DNA of 64,000 bases from the NCBI GenBank assembly GCA_028287465.1, contig JAQBPO010000042.1:203188-267187 (forward strand). The letters run 5' to 3'. This stretch comes from Fibrobacterota bacterium (GTDB lineage Bacteria; Fibrobacterota; Fibrobacteria; UBA11236). Position 1 is the first letter of the stretch, and every line of letters begins with the position of its first letter. This document shows, in pieces, positions 18,306 through 26,970 of this stretch. The notes under the pieces are model-generated. The model was not told the DNA's origin and made no database searches. It saw nothing but the letters and a program-made list of their open reading frames with translations. The translations under genes were made by a program, and so were the position numbers.

Positions 18306-21300
18306 ATGACCGCCCCAATGAAGCGCCGCTTCCCCTCCCGCTCACGGCTCTGCCGCATCCTCACCCTGCCCATCCTCCTGATCCTTCTGCATCCCATCGC
18401 CGGCCATGCGCAGTTCGGGATGAACAAGCTGCAATACGGGCATCACTCCTGGTACCATGTCTCCACCCGGCACTTCGACTTGTACTTCAGCGAGAACGAG
18501 GCCGTGGTAGGGCAGTACGCCGCGGGCCACGTAGAGGCGTTGTACGATTCGGTCTCGCGCATCCTGGGATTCCCCCTCAAGACCAAGGTCCCGATCATCC
18601 TCTACGCGACCCCTTCCGAATTCCAACAGACCAACATCATCCCTTATCTGCTCCCGGAGGGCGTGGGAGGGTTCACGGAGATCTTCCGCAACCGCGTGGT
18701 GATACCCTTCGAAGGCAGCTATGCGGACCTGCACCACGTGCTCGAACATGAGATGACCCATGCCTTCATGTTCGATCGCCAGAATACCCTGGGATCGAAA
18801 TTCTCCTCGGCGTCGCAGCAGGTTCCCTTGTGGTTCGGCGAAGGCCTGGCGGAATTCACCTCCCTGGGATGGGATCTCGGCTCCGAGTTCTACATGCTGG
18901 ACGCGGTCCTCTTCGGCTACGTGGGCAACCCGGCGGAAGAGGGGCTGCCGGGATTCCTGGCCTACAAAGGCGGCCAATTGTTCTGGTATTACCTCTCCCA
19001 GACCTTCGGTCCCAGCTTCGTCCGCGACTGGATCGCCGAGATGAACAAGGGCAGCGATCCCGGCAAATCCTTCGAGAGCCTGAGCCACGTCTCGCTCCGC
19101 GAGGTGGGGGATATATGGCTGCGGGAAATCCGCTCCATCTATTGGCCGGAACTCCGGGGAAGGCGGTACGGCAAGGCCGTGGCCCGCCAATTGACGGACC
19201 ATACCGGGGACGGCTCCAACCTGAACATGCAGCCGGTGCTTTCGCCTGACGGCACCAAGATCGCCTTCTTCAGCGACCGCGAGCCCGATCTGGGCATCCA
19301 CGTCATCGACGTGGAGAAGGAGAAGGTGTCCCGGTCCCTTTCCTCGGCGGGCCGCAAGCGCGGCCACCTTTCCTTCTACCCGTACCAGAGCCGGCTTACC
19401 TGGAGCCCGGACGGCAAGCGCCTGGCCTTCGTCAGCAAGACCGGGGAGCGGGACGTGATCTCCATGATCAACTCCAAGAACGGCCGATCCGCGGGAACCA
19501 TCAGCCCTCCCGGAATCCAGAGCATCCTCTCCCCCGACTGGTCGCCGGACGGCGAGAGGATCGTCTTCAACGGCATCAAGGACGGCATGTCGGACATCTT
19601 CGTCTGGGACATCGGCAAGAAGGCCCTGACCCGGCTCACCGAGGACATCGCAGTCGATCAGAACCCGGTCTATTCGCCTTCCGGGGAATGGATCGCCTTC
19701 GAATCGGACCGCGGCAAGCCCGGCATGACCTATGATCCGAAGCGGCCCTTCGCCGCCCTCCCGGAACTGGGATCCTTCCGCGATGTCTACCGCATCTCCT
19801 CGGCGGGGGGCTCTCCCATACGGGTGGCCGGCGGCCCTTTCGACGAGAAAATGCCCGCTTACGGCCCTTCCGATACGGAATTGGTGTTCGTGTCCAACCG
19901 CTCCGGGATCAACAACATGTATATCGCCACCCTTTCGGGCGGTGAATGGAGGACCGAGCCCATCACCAACCTGACTTCGACCTGCTTTACGCCTTCCTGG
20001 TCGCGCAAAGGGGATAAGATCGCGTTCGCCTTGTTCGAGAACCGCGGCTGGGACATTTTCCTGATGCGCGATCCCAAGGACCATATCGTCAGGGATTCCA
20101 TCCCCACCACGCGTTTCGTCCGCAAGCAGGAGCATCCCGAGACCCGGTTCTTCGAGCCGCTTCCGGTCGCCAACCTGTCCAGTTATATCCGGGAAAAGGT
20201 CCGGGCCGACAGTTCCCGGAAGGCCGAAAGGGCGGCCAAAGCCGATAAGCAAGCCAAGGCGGATCGGGTCGGGAACGGAGCGAAACCGGAGAACGGACCG
20301 AGCTTCCCCGGGGGTAACGCCAAAGATACCACGGGAGGCACCCCATCCTATGCGGGCGGAAACGGGGCCAGGGACACCTCCAAGGCGCGGGCCTACGATA
20401 CGACCCGGACGGATACGGCAGGAATGTACGTCTCGCGGCCGGACTCCCTCCGCATGGATTCCCTGCGCGCGGATTCCCTGCGCGACTACCCTGGCCGGAC
20501 CTTCGTGGAGCGGCCGGATACGGGGACCATCGATCTCGGGGGCGACCGCCCCAGGCTGGGCGCCTATCCCGTAAACGAGTACAAACCCAAATGGGGCCTG
20601 GAGGTGGCGGCCGCCGATTTGGGCTACAACACCTTTTCCCGGGGCGTGTCCGGGCAGACCTACCTCACCGTAAGCGATCTGCTCGGCAACCACCGCATCA
20701 ACTTCCTCCTTTCCTCCGGTGGCGCCAGCCTGCGTTCCACCAATATCCTGGTCGATTACGAGCTACTCCCTTACCGCACGGACTTCAGCTTCCTGGCGTT
20801 CAACTTCGGCAATTATTTCCCCGTCACGGGCGGGTATTTCTATTTCGACCGTGAGTACGGGGGCGGCGTGACGGCAAGCTACCCCCTTTCGATCTTCACC
20901 CGCTTCGAGACCAACGTGAACGCCTTCGCGACCTCCCGCCGCCTATACGATGCCCTGCGCGGCAATCCCGCGCCGGATTCCGTCTTCACTCCGGAGGACC
21001 TGGCCTTCGTCCAGCCGTCCCTGGCGTGGGTGAACGACAATTCCGAATTCGGGATCGTCGGCCCGGTCCTGGGCCGGCGCATGCGGGCCGCGATAAGCTA
21101 TGTCCCGCCCGTCCTCAACGACAGCATCTCCTTCGTCCAGGTCGACGGGGATATCCGCCAGTACTGGCTCTTCTCCAAGCGTTACTCCATCGCGGCGCGG
21201 ATCACGGCGGGCGCTTCCACCCCCGCTGGCGGCTATTCCGATCCCGTGGTGTACCTTGCCGGCGGCGATGACCTGATCCCTTTCGTGGGGCGCACGAAGC

Positions 21301-21704
21301 CGGGCAATGGCCCGCAAACCCTTCCCGAGGCGGTGTTCTCGCAATTGGCCGTGCCCGTGCGCGGATTCCGGTTCTACGAATTCCGCGGGGACCGGAAGTT
21401 CATCGGCAACCTGGAGTTCCGCTTTCCCTTCGTCGAGACCTTCCGGGTGGTGTGGCCGCTCCCCATCACCATGCGCTACCTGATGGGAACCTTGTTCCTG
21501 GACTATGGCGGCGCCTGGCAGAGCCCGCCTTCCGGGAATGAGTTGCGCGCCGCCATGGATCAACTGGGAATGGGCTACGGGTACGGGTTCCGCCTCAACC
21601 TCGGGATCTTCGTATTGCGGTATACCCGCGCGCATACGGTGGAGGGCATCGGACCGGGCGAAGGGGAGTTCCGGTCGTATTGGTCCCTGGGCGGGGAGTT
21701 CTGA
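18306..21704 (+). CDS. Metallopeptidase / TolB-like propeller / BamA-like barrel fusion
   Basis: A 1132-residue secreted protein (signal peptide 1-35, ending GHAQ). Residues 50-290 form a peptidase MA-like gluzincin domain: His148-E-M-T-His152, with a Glu of WFGEGLAEF (179 or 183) as likely third zinc ligand. Residues 300-650 hold repeated WD40-like PD40 blades (LSPDGTKIAFFSDR, WSPDGKRLAFVS, DWSPDGERIVFNG, YSPSGEWIAFESD). A Lys/Ala then Asp/Ser/Arg-rich linker (680-770) leads to a BamA/surface-antigen-type barrel ending GGEF. Similar multi-domain proteins exist in Gemmatimonadota and relatives. Likely located in the outer membrane with the peptidase and propeller facing one side. Substrate unknown. 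Confidence 0.85.
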   Translation: MTAPMKRRFPSRSRLCRILTLPILLILLHPIAGHAQFGMNKLQYGHHSWYHVSTRHFDLYFSENEAVVGQYAAGHVEALYDSVSRILGFPLKTKVPIILYATPSEFQQTNIIPYLLPEGVGGFTEIFRNRVVIPFEGSYADLHHVLEHEMTHAFMFDRQNTLGSKFSSASQQVPLWFGEGLAEFTSLGWDLGSEFYMLDAVLFGYVGNPAEEGLPGFLAYKGGQLFWYYLSQTFGPSFVRDWIAEMNKGSDPGKSFESLSHVSLREVGDIWLREIRSIYWPELRGRRYGKAVARQLTDHTGDGSNLNMQPVLSPDGTKIAFFSDREPDLGIHVIDVEKEKVSRSLSSAGRKRGHLSFYPYQSRLTWSPDGKRLAFVSKTGERDVISMINSKNGRSAGTISPPGIQSILSPDWSPDGERIVFNGIKDGMSDIFVWDIGKKALTRLTEDIAVDQNPVYSPSGEWIAFESDRGKPGMTYDPKRPFAALPELGSFRDVYRISSAGGSPIRVAGGPFDEKMPAYGPSDTELVFVSNRSGINNMYIATLSGGEWRTEPITNLTSTCFTPSWSRKGDKIAFALFENRGWDIFLMRDPKDHIVRDSIPTTRFVRKQEHPETRFFEPLPVANLSSYIREKVRADSSRKAERAAKADKQAKADRVGNGAKPENGPSFPGGNAKDTTGGTPSYAGGNGARDTSKARAYDTTRTDTAGMYVSRPDSLRMDSLRADSLRDYPGRTFVERPDTGTIDLGGDRPRLGAYPVNEYKPKWGLEVAAADLGYNTFSRGVSGQTYLTVSDLLGNHRINFLLSSGGASLRSTNILVDYELLPYRTDFSFLAFNFGNYFPVTGGYFYFDREYGGGVTASYPLSIFTRFETNVNAFATSRRLYDALRGNPAPDSVFTPEDLAFVQPSLAWVNDNSEFGIVGPVLGRRMRAAISYVPPVLNDSISFVQVDGDIRQYWLFSKRYSIAARITAGASTPAGGYSDPVVYLAGGDDLIPFVGRTKPGNGPQTLPEAVFSQLAVPVRGFRFYEFRGDRKFIGNLEFRFPFVETFRVVWPLPITMRYLMGTLFLDYGGAWQSPPSGNELRAAMDQLGMGYGYGFRLNLGIFVLRYTRAHTVEGIGPGEGEFRSYWSLGGEF

Positions 21705-21722
21705 GGCGCCGCGGAAGCCTTC

Positions 21723-22484
21723 CTAGACCTTATGCAGGTCGGTCTCGTAGTACCGCGCCAACTGGTCCTCGAACGCTTCCGTCATGGGTTCGGCCGGATC
21801 GAAGGCAGGGGCCTGGCGGATGTCCTCCCGGACCACTTCGGCCTTCACCTCCCGATCTTCCCAGTGGATCTGGCCGATCCAGGTGGGCGGCACGAGCACT
21901 TGCTTGCCGGGCCACCAATTGCGCGTTCCCACCACCACGTAGCGGATGGACCAATCCTTATCGTCGTAGAGGAAGTCCTCCAGGTGGCCGATCTCGCCGT
22001 CCTGGGCGCGCATATGATAGCCCGCCATCTCATCCGAGCTGCGCAGATGCGGATTCCCTTTGGGGAAATCGGCGCGCAAGCGCTCGTCGGAAGGGGTAGG
22101 GGCCTCCAAGGGGCTGGAGGGGAGGACGGGGAAGGGGCTGGGCCCCCATAGGTACGGGCCCGCCCAGTAGTAAGGCCATCCGAAATACTTGTAATAGTCC
22201 TCCTCGAATTGGCGCGAGACGGGACGATCGGTTTCCGGCGCGGGGCTGTGCCGGATCTGATCGCGGGTCAGGTTCACGGGCAAGACCTTTTGGCCCACAT
22301 CGGGAAGGCCGAGAACATGGGGCGAGAGGAGTACGAGGCGCCCCGTCAGCCAGTTGCCGGCCTGGGCCACCAGGTAGCGGATGGTCCAGTGGCTGTCGTC
22401 GAAATAGAACTCCTCCACGTGGCCGATGCGCCCGTCGAGAGCGCCCAAGGCCAGATGCTTCATTTTCCGGACTGAACGCAACAT
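21723..22484 (-). CDS. Double PRC-barrel domain protein
   Basis: The start at 22484 is set by AAAGGAGG placed five bases upstream; an ATG at 22508 lies in frame but has no ribosome site. Two PRC-barrel domains are visible: residues 1-80 (HLALGALDGRIGHVEEFYFDDSHWTIRYLV) and about 160-230 (YHMRAQDGEIGHLEDFLYDDKDWSIRYVVV). They are joined by an aromatic, Pro-rich linker with FGWPYYWAGPYLWG. PRC barrels bind RNA or proteins (RimM, photosynthetic reaction centre H); double-domain stand-alone forms are widespread, often stress-linked, and functionally uncharacterised. Cytoplasmic. Confidence 0.85.
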   Translation of the reverse strand: MLRSVRKMKHLALGALDGRIGHVEEFYFDDSHWTIRYLVAQAGNWLTGRLVLLSPHVLGLPDVGQKVLPVNLTRDQIRHSPAPETDRPVSRQFEEDYYKYFGWPYYWAGPYLWGPSPFPVLPSSPLEAPTPSDERLRADFPKGNPHLRSSDEMAGYHMRAQDGEIGHLEDFLYDDKDWSIRYVVVGTRNWWPGKQVLVPPTWIGQIHWEDREVKAEVVREDIRQAPAFDPAEPMTEAFEDQLARYYETDLHKV

Positions 22485-22598
22485 GGAGTCCTCCTTTGCG
22501 ATACCCATAAAATACCTTTGTGGCGGCGGGGAGTTTGGCCCCGGGAACCGTCCTGAGGCCTATAAACGGGCGGGAAAGGCGGGATCGGGACCGGAAAA

Positions 22599-23723
22599 TC
22601 AGCGGATGGCGGCGCCCGTGGCCGGATCGAAGAACTTGCCGTTGGCGGCGAATACGGGCAGCTCCACCACCTGGCCCGCATGGCACCCCTGGGCGTCGTC
22701 GGGCCGGGAGGCGAAGGCCGACCCGTCGGCGGATCGCCCGGATTCGACCGAGGCCTGGAGGTACAGGCACGATTGGCCCCCCAACCGTTCCACCACCCCT
22801 ATCTCGGCCTTGATGGCGGGCGCGTCCACGGCCCGGCGGGCGGCCGCGGAACCGATGTCCTCGGGACGGACTCCGAACAGGATGCTTTTCCCGGAATAGG
22901 CCGCGAGCTTCCGCCTCCATTCCTCCGGCAGCCTCCACGTGAAAAGGGGATGGACGAAGGCTGCGCCTCCGGTAACATCGGCGATACGGCCCGGGAAGAG
23001 GTTCATACCCGGCGATCCGATGAAGGAGGCGACGAAGGCGTTGGCCGGATCGCGGTAGAGGGTTTCCGGATCGGCCGCCTGCTGGATGACGCCGTCCCTG
23101 AGCACCACCACCCTGTCGCCCATGGTCATCGCCTCGACCTGGTCGTGGGTCACGAAAAGCATGGTCGAGGTGAGGGTCTGGTGCAGGCGCGCGATCTCCA
23201 CCCTCATCTGAGCGCGCATTTTCGCGTCCAGGTTGGAAAGCGGTTCGTCGAAGAGGAAAACCTTGGGCCGCCGCAGGATGGCGCGTCCCAACGCGGCCCG
23301 TTGGCGTTGGCCGCCGCTCATTTCCGAAGGATAGCGGCCGAGCAGGTCCTCGATTCCCAGCATCCTGGCGGACTCGGACACGCGGGCCACGATTTCCGCG
23401 CGCGGCGTCTTCCGCAGCTTGAGGCCGAAAGCCATGTTCTCCGCCACGGTCAAATGCGGGAAAAGGGCGTAGTTCTGGAACATGATGGCCATGTCCCGAT
23501 CCCGCGGCGGCAATCCGTTGAGTTCCCGATCGTCCAGGAGGATCTTGCCTCCGGACTCCTCGTCCAGGCCCGCGATCAGGCGCAGCAAGGTGGACTTGCC
23601 GCAACCAGACGGGCCGACCACGGCGATGAACTCCCGTTCGGCGATATCCAAGGTGAACGCGTCCAGGGCCTTTACGCCTCCGGGATACACCTTGGACAAT
23701 CCTTCCAGTCTCAATCGCGGCAC
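22599..23723 (-). CDS. Sugar ABC transporter ATP-binding protein (MalK/UgpC type)
   Basis: A 374-residue ATPase with Walker A VGPSGCGKST, Q-loop FQNYALFPHLTV, signature MSGGQRQR, Walker B VFLFDEPLSNLD and switch His in FVTHDQ. Residues 240-374 form the MalK-type regulatory OB-fold tail (GVRPEDIG), which classes it with ATPases that energise carbohydrate uptake (CUT1). It is last in a leftward four-gene operon, 14 bases after the second permease. The tail is shorter and more divergent than in MalK. Confidence 0.93.
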   Translation of the reverse strand: MPRLRLEGLSKVYPGGVKALDAFTLDIAEREFIAVVGPSGCGKSTLLRLIAGLDEESGGKILLDDRELNGLPPRDRDMAIMFQNYALFPHLTVAENMAFGLKLRKTPRAEIVARVSESARMLGIEDLLGRYPSEMSGGQRQRAALGRAILRRPKVFLFDEPLSNLDAKMRAQMRVEIARLHQTLTSTMLFVTHDQVEAMTMGDRVVVLRDGVIQQAADPETLYRDPANAFVASFIGSPGMNLFPGRIADVTGGAAFVHPLFTWRLPEEWRRKLAAYSGKSILFGVRPEDIGSAAARRAVDAPAIKAEIGVVERLGGQSCLYLQASVESGRSADGSAFASRPDDAQGCHAGQVVELPVFAANGKFFDPATGAAIR

Positions 23724-23737
23724 GGGATCTCCATCGC

Positions 23738-24589
23738 TTATTGCAGGGTCAGTTCGGCCAGGGACGATTTGAAATGCTTTTGCACCAGCAGGTACAGGAG
23801 CGCCGTGGGCAACACCGTCAGGGCCGACCCCGTCATCAGCAATCCGTAAGGGATGCGCAGGCTGCTCCCGTACAGGCTGCTCAAGGCCACCCCGGACGTC
23901 ATATGCTCCGGCGAGCTGAGCATAACGAGAGGGATCAGGTGCTCGTGCCAGGCCATGATGAAGTGGATGAGGCCATAAGCGATCAAGGCGGGCTTGATGA
24001 GGGGTAGGGAGGCGGTGAAAACCCGGTACTCGGAAGCGCCCTCGCTGCGGGCCATGTCCAACAGCTCATCCGGGATGCGTTTGCATACCTGGGTGAAATA
24101 GATGACGCCGATCCCGGACACCGCGCCGGGCCAAATGACCGACCATGGACCGTCCAGGAGCCGGAGATCGTTCATCCAGGTGAACAAGGGCAGCACCATC
24201 ACCTGCCGGGGAATGAGCACGACCAGGACGGCCAAGGCGAAGAGCGGCCTTTTGCCGCGGAAATCATGCTTGGCGAATGCGAATCCCGCTGCCGCGGAGA
24301 GCCCCAGCGCCAGCAGGGTCTGGACGGAAGCGATGAAGAGCGAATTGAGGAATTGCCGGGGATAGGGGATCCATTCCCCCGACAGGAGGGAGCGGTAATG
24401 GCGCAGGTGGAATTCCTCGGGGAGCAGGGGGAAGGGACGGAAGATTTCCGGATTGGCCTTGAAGGTGGCCAGGACCATCCATAGGAAGGGAAACGCGAAC
24501 AGCGCGCAAAGGAGCAAAAGAACGCCCGTGGCCAGGACCGGCATGGCGTTGCCGCGTTTCCGGGCGAGAAGGGTTCCGGCTTCAGCCAT
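23738..24589 (-). CDS. Sugar ABC transporter permease (MalG/UgpE type)
   Basis: A 283-residue inner-membrane protein with six predicted membrane spans and the CUT1 permease EAA loop (DMARSEGASEYRVFTASLPLIKPALIAYG near residue 195), which contacts the ATPase. The N-terminal MPVLATGVLLLLCALFAFPFLWMVLATFK is typical for MalG-like subunits. Its start overlaps the end of the other permease gene by eight bases, indicating coupled translation. Confidence 0.92.
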   Translation of the reverse strand: MAEAGTLLARKRGNAMPVLATGVLLLLCALFAFPFLWMVLATFKANPEIFRPFPLLPEEFHLRHYRSLLSGEWIPYPRQFLNSLFIASVQTLLALGLSAAAGFAFAKHDFRGKRPLFALAVLVVLIPRQVMVLPLFTWMNDLRLLDGPWSVIWPGAVSGIGVIYFTQVCKRIPDELLDMARSEGASEYRVFTASLPLIKPALIAYGLIHFIMAWHEHLIPLVMLSSPEHMTSGVALSSLYGSSLRIPYGLLMTGSALTVLPTALLYLLVQKHFKSSLAELTLQ

Positions 24590-25556
24590 GGGATCGGTCT
24601 CCCTGCGCCTGCGGCAGGGCCGCGTTTCCCTGGGCCGCGGATGGGGCCATGGCCACCGTGAGGTCCCGCGCCGGACGCGTCGCGGCGCGCCCCCGGCCGC
24701 GCAAGAGCAGCAGCCATACCGCGAACATCAGCAACGGAACCATGGAAAAACCCATCGCCGCGGCGGTCCCGAACCTGCCGAAGGTGAACGCGGTCTGATA
24801 GGTATAGGCCACCAGCAACAGGCCGGCGTCCAGGGTCCCTCCGGAGCCTCCCAACAGGATATAGGCCCCTTCGAAGAGCACGAAGGCGTCCAGGAACAGG
24901 AACACGGCGGTGAAAGCGAGCACATGGGACAGCATGGGCAGGGTGACATGGCGGAAGCGTTGCAGCGCCCCCGCCCCCTCGGCCCTGGCCAGATCGTAAT
25001 AGGCCTTGGGAATGCCCTGCATGCCGGAGAGCAGGATCAGGGTTGTGAATCCGGACCACCGCCAGACGGTCAGGAGCATCAGGGAGAATTTGATCACGCG
25101 CGGGTCGCGGATCCAGTCCACCATCGGCAGGCCGAACGGCGCGGCGATCAGGCCGTTGAGCATGCCGTGCGGGCCGTTGAAGACCAGCAGGTAGAGGAAG
25201 GCCAGCACGGCGGGCGGGGTCAGGCCGGGAAGCATCAGGCAGAACAGGACCGGGCCGCGATACGCGGCATAGGCCTTTTGCAACAGGTGCGCCAAGGCCA
25301 GGGAAAAGGCCGTGACCGAGGCGATGGTCATGGCCGCGTAGAGGACGGTGTTCCGGAGGGCATGGAAGAAGCGCGGATCGGACATCAGATCCAGGTAGTG
25401 GCCGAACCCGATGAAAACGGGCTCGTCGAAAAGCGTGTCCGATTGCAGGCTGAGATGGAACCCCTTGGCGATGGGGATCAGCCAGAAGAGGACGAGGACC
25501 GAGAAGAAAGGGGCCAGCAGCAGGACCGGTAAAGGTTTGACCCGACGCGGTTTCAG
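24582..25556 (-). CDS. Sugar ABC transporter permease (MalF/UgpA type), probable CTG start
   Basis: The first in-frame ATG (25385) would remove the first membrane span. Upstream, the frame is open and encodes LKPRRVKPLPVLLLAPFF, SVLVLFWLIPIAKGFHLSLQ, exactly the expected N-terminal span and periplasmic start of a UgpA-like permease. The only plausible start is CTG at 25554-25556, which overlaps the upstream TGA as CTGA with AAAGGCGGG about nine bases before it. This gives 324 residues, close to family length. The EAA loop (DLARAEGAGALQRFRHVTLPML) is present. It pairs with the second permease and the ATPase. Confidence 0.85.
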   Translation of the reverse strand: MKPRRVKPLPVLLLAPFFSVLVLFWLIPIAKGFHLSLQSDTLFDEPVFIGFGHYLDLMSDPRFFHALRNTVLYAAMTIASVTAFSLALAHLLQKAYAAYRGPVLFCLMLPGLTPPAVLAFLYLLVFNGPHGMLNGLIAAPFGLPMVDWIRDPRVIKFSLMLLTVWRWSGFTTLILLSGMQGIPKAYYDLARAEGAGALQRFRHVTLPMLSHVLAFTAVFLFLDAFVLFEGAYILLGGSGGTLDAGLLLVAYTYQTAFTFGRFGTAAAMGFSMVPLLMFAVWLLLLRGRGRAATRPARDLTVAMAPSAAQGNAALPQAQGDRSHG

Positions 25557-26893
25557 GGCTTCGACCCGCCTTTGGCGGGACCGCCCTTCGCGGGTCCAGC
25601 CTTGACGGTCGTGCCTTTCGATCCGCTGTTAAGCAATTCCGCCTTGAGCTGATGGAATACGGAATCCGGCAGGGTGCTGCCCATCATCATGGAACTCCAG
25701 TACTTCTCGCGGAAGAGCTGCACGAACTCGGCGCGATAGGGGGACTGGACCACCTGGGGCACCCGGGGCGCCAGCTCGATCAGCAGGTTCGCCAGGGACT
25801 GGTTGCCGAAGTACGCGTCCGTCTTGTTGAAGCGGAGATCCGCCCAGGCGGGCCGGTACGGGGTGAAGCAATTGCCTTGCAGGTAACGCTCCACGTTGGC
25901 GTCCACGTCCTTCATGACCCATTCGATGAAGCTCCAGGCGCGGTCGGTCTGCTTGCTCTTCTTCATGATCACCAGGCCCTGGCCGGAGAAGCTCGAGGTG
26001 GGATTCTGGCCGCGGGACACGGAGTCGGTCCAGACCGGGAGGGCCATGGCCTTCCACTTTCCGGCATGCTTGGGGTCGAAGCCCTGGATCATGTCCAAGC
26101 CGTACCAGTCCGCGCCCACCACGGCCAGGATGCCGTTGGTGGCCACGTACGCATTGAAGAATTCGGCCTCGAACATGCTGCCGCGGTCGGGCAGGATCCC
26201 GATGCCTTCGTTCTTCCAGGCCAGGAGCTTCTTCAGGGTCTCGACCGCCACCGCCGAATCGGGCAGGGGATTGCCCGCCTTGTCGAACAGCTCATAGCCG
26301 CGCTGGCGCATCAGGATCTCGAAATAGGACCAGTCCAGGGCGAGCATGCTCCGAGCGTCCGTATGCAGCTTCTTGGCCACGGCCTCCAGCTTGGGCCAGG
26401 TATCGATGCTCTTCGGGGTGATGCCCAGATCCTTGAACACGTCGTCCCGGTAGTAGAGCACCACGTTGCTGACGCTCTGGGGCAGCCCGTAGATCTTGTC
26501 CTTCCAGGTGAACAGGCCCATGCGCTGCGGCAGGATGCCCTGGTCCAGCCCCGATTTCTGCACCCTCGATGTGATGTCGACGAACGGCAGGGTCCCGCGG
26601 AGGTAGAGGCTGAAATAGATCTCGTCCAACTGCACGATGTCGGGGGCATTGATCCCGGTCTTGATGGCGATCGCCAGCTTGTCCGGCATTTCCGTGAATC
26701 CGTAGGAGCGCACGTTGGCCTCGAAGGACGGATCGACCTTGGTCTTGTAGACCTGGATCATGTTGTTGTAGTACTTCTCGTCGCTTTGCGAATTCACCCA
26801 GAACTCGATGGGTTTGGCCGCGGCGGCCTTGAACGAGAGTACGGAAGCGATCAAGGTTCCGGTAAGGAAAAGCGAAGGTACGGAAACGCGCAT
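25553..26893 (-). CDS. Sugar ABC transporter extracellular solute-binding protein (family 1)
   Basis: A 446-residue MalE-like protein: signal peptide 1-25, then KPIEFWVNSQSDEKYYNNMIQVY, APDIVQLDEIYFS, IYGLPQSVSNVVLYYRDDVFKDLGI, and WSFIEWVMKD, all typical of CUT1 binding proteins that deliver oligosaccharides to the permease. There is no lipobox. The tail is a low-complexity KAGPAKGGPAKGGSKP stretch. It is first in the operon: AGGAGG (26902-26907) precedes the ATG. The specific sugar is unknown; the neighbouring secreted esterases and glycosidase suggest plant oligosaccharides. Confidence 0.92.
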   Translation of the reverse strand: MRVSVPSLFLTGTLIASVLSFKAAAAKPIEFWVNSQSDEKYYNNMIQVYKTKVDPSFEANVRSYGFTEMPDKLAIAIKTGINAPDIVQLDEIYFSLYLRGTLPFVDITSRVQKSGLDQGILPQRMGLFTWKDKIYGLPQSVSNVVLYYRDDVFKDLGITPKSIDTWPKLEAVAKKLHTDARSMLALDWSYFEILMRQRGYELFDKAGNPLPDSAVAVETLKKLLAWKNEGIGILPDRGSMFEAEFFNAYVATNGILAVVGADWYGLDMIQGFDPKHAGKWKAMALPVWTDSVSRGQNPTSSFSGQGLVIMKKSKQTDRAWSFIEWVMKDVDANVERYLQGNCFTPYRPAWADLRFNKTDAYFGNQSLANLLIELAPRVPQVVQSPYRAEFVQLFREKYWSSMMMGSTLPDSVFHQLKAELLNSGSKGTTVKAGPAKGGPAKGGSKP

Positions 26894-26926
26894 GCCAGTG
26901 GCCTCCTGAGGCGATGAAACGAAGCT

Positions 26927-26932
26927 AATATA
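26927..26932 (-). promoter_or_regulatory. Candidate -10 element of the sugar ABC operon
   Basis: TATATT read leftward at 26932-26927 lies 33 bases before the binding-protein ATG and just downstream of the tssG stop. Only a weak -35-like TGGCCT at 18-base spacing was seen. Confidence 0.4.
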
Positions 26933-26970
26933 CTACTAAAACCGATCCGAAGGCCATCGGGCAGGCCTCA

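Noticed and set aside
18342..20693. 783-codon open frame on the minus strand
   Set aside because: It is antisense to the metallopeptidase/propeller/barrel gene, shows no domain, and its composition is what a GC-rich third-position bias produces opposite a real gene.
22030..23604. 524-codon open frame on the minus strand in the ATPase region
   Set aside because: It runs out of frame through the ABC ATPase gene and part of the PRC-barrel gene; the ATPase frame carries all motifs.
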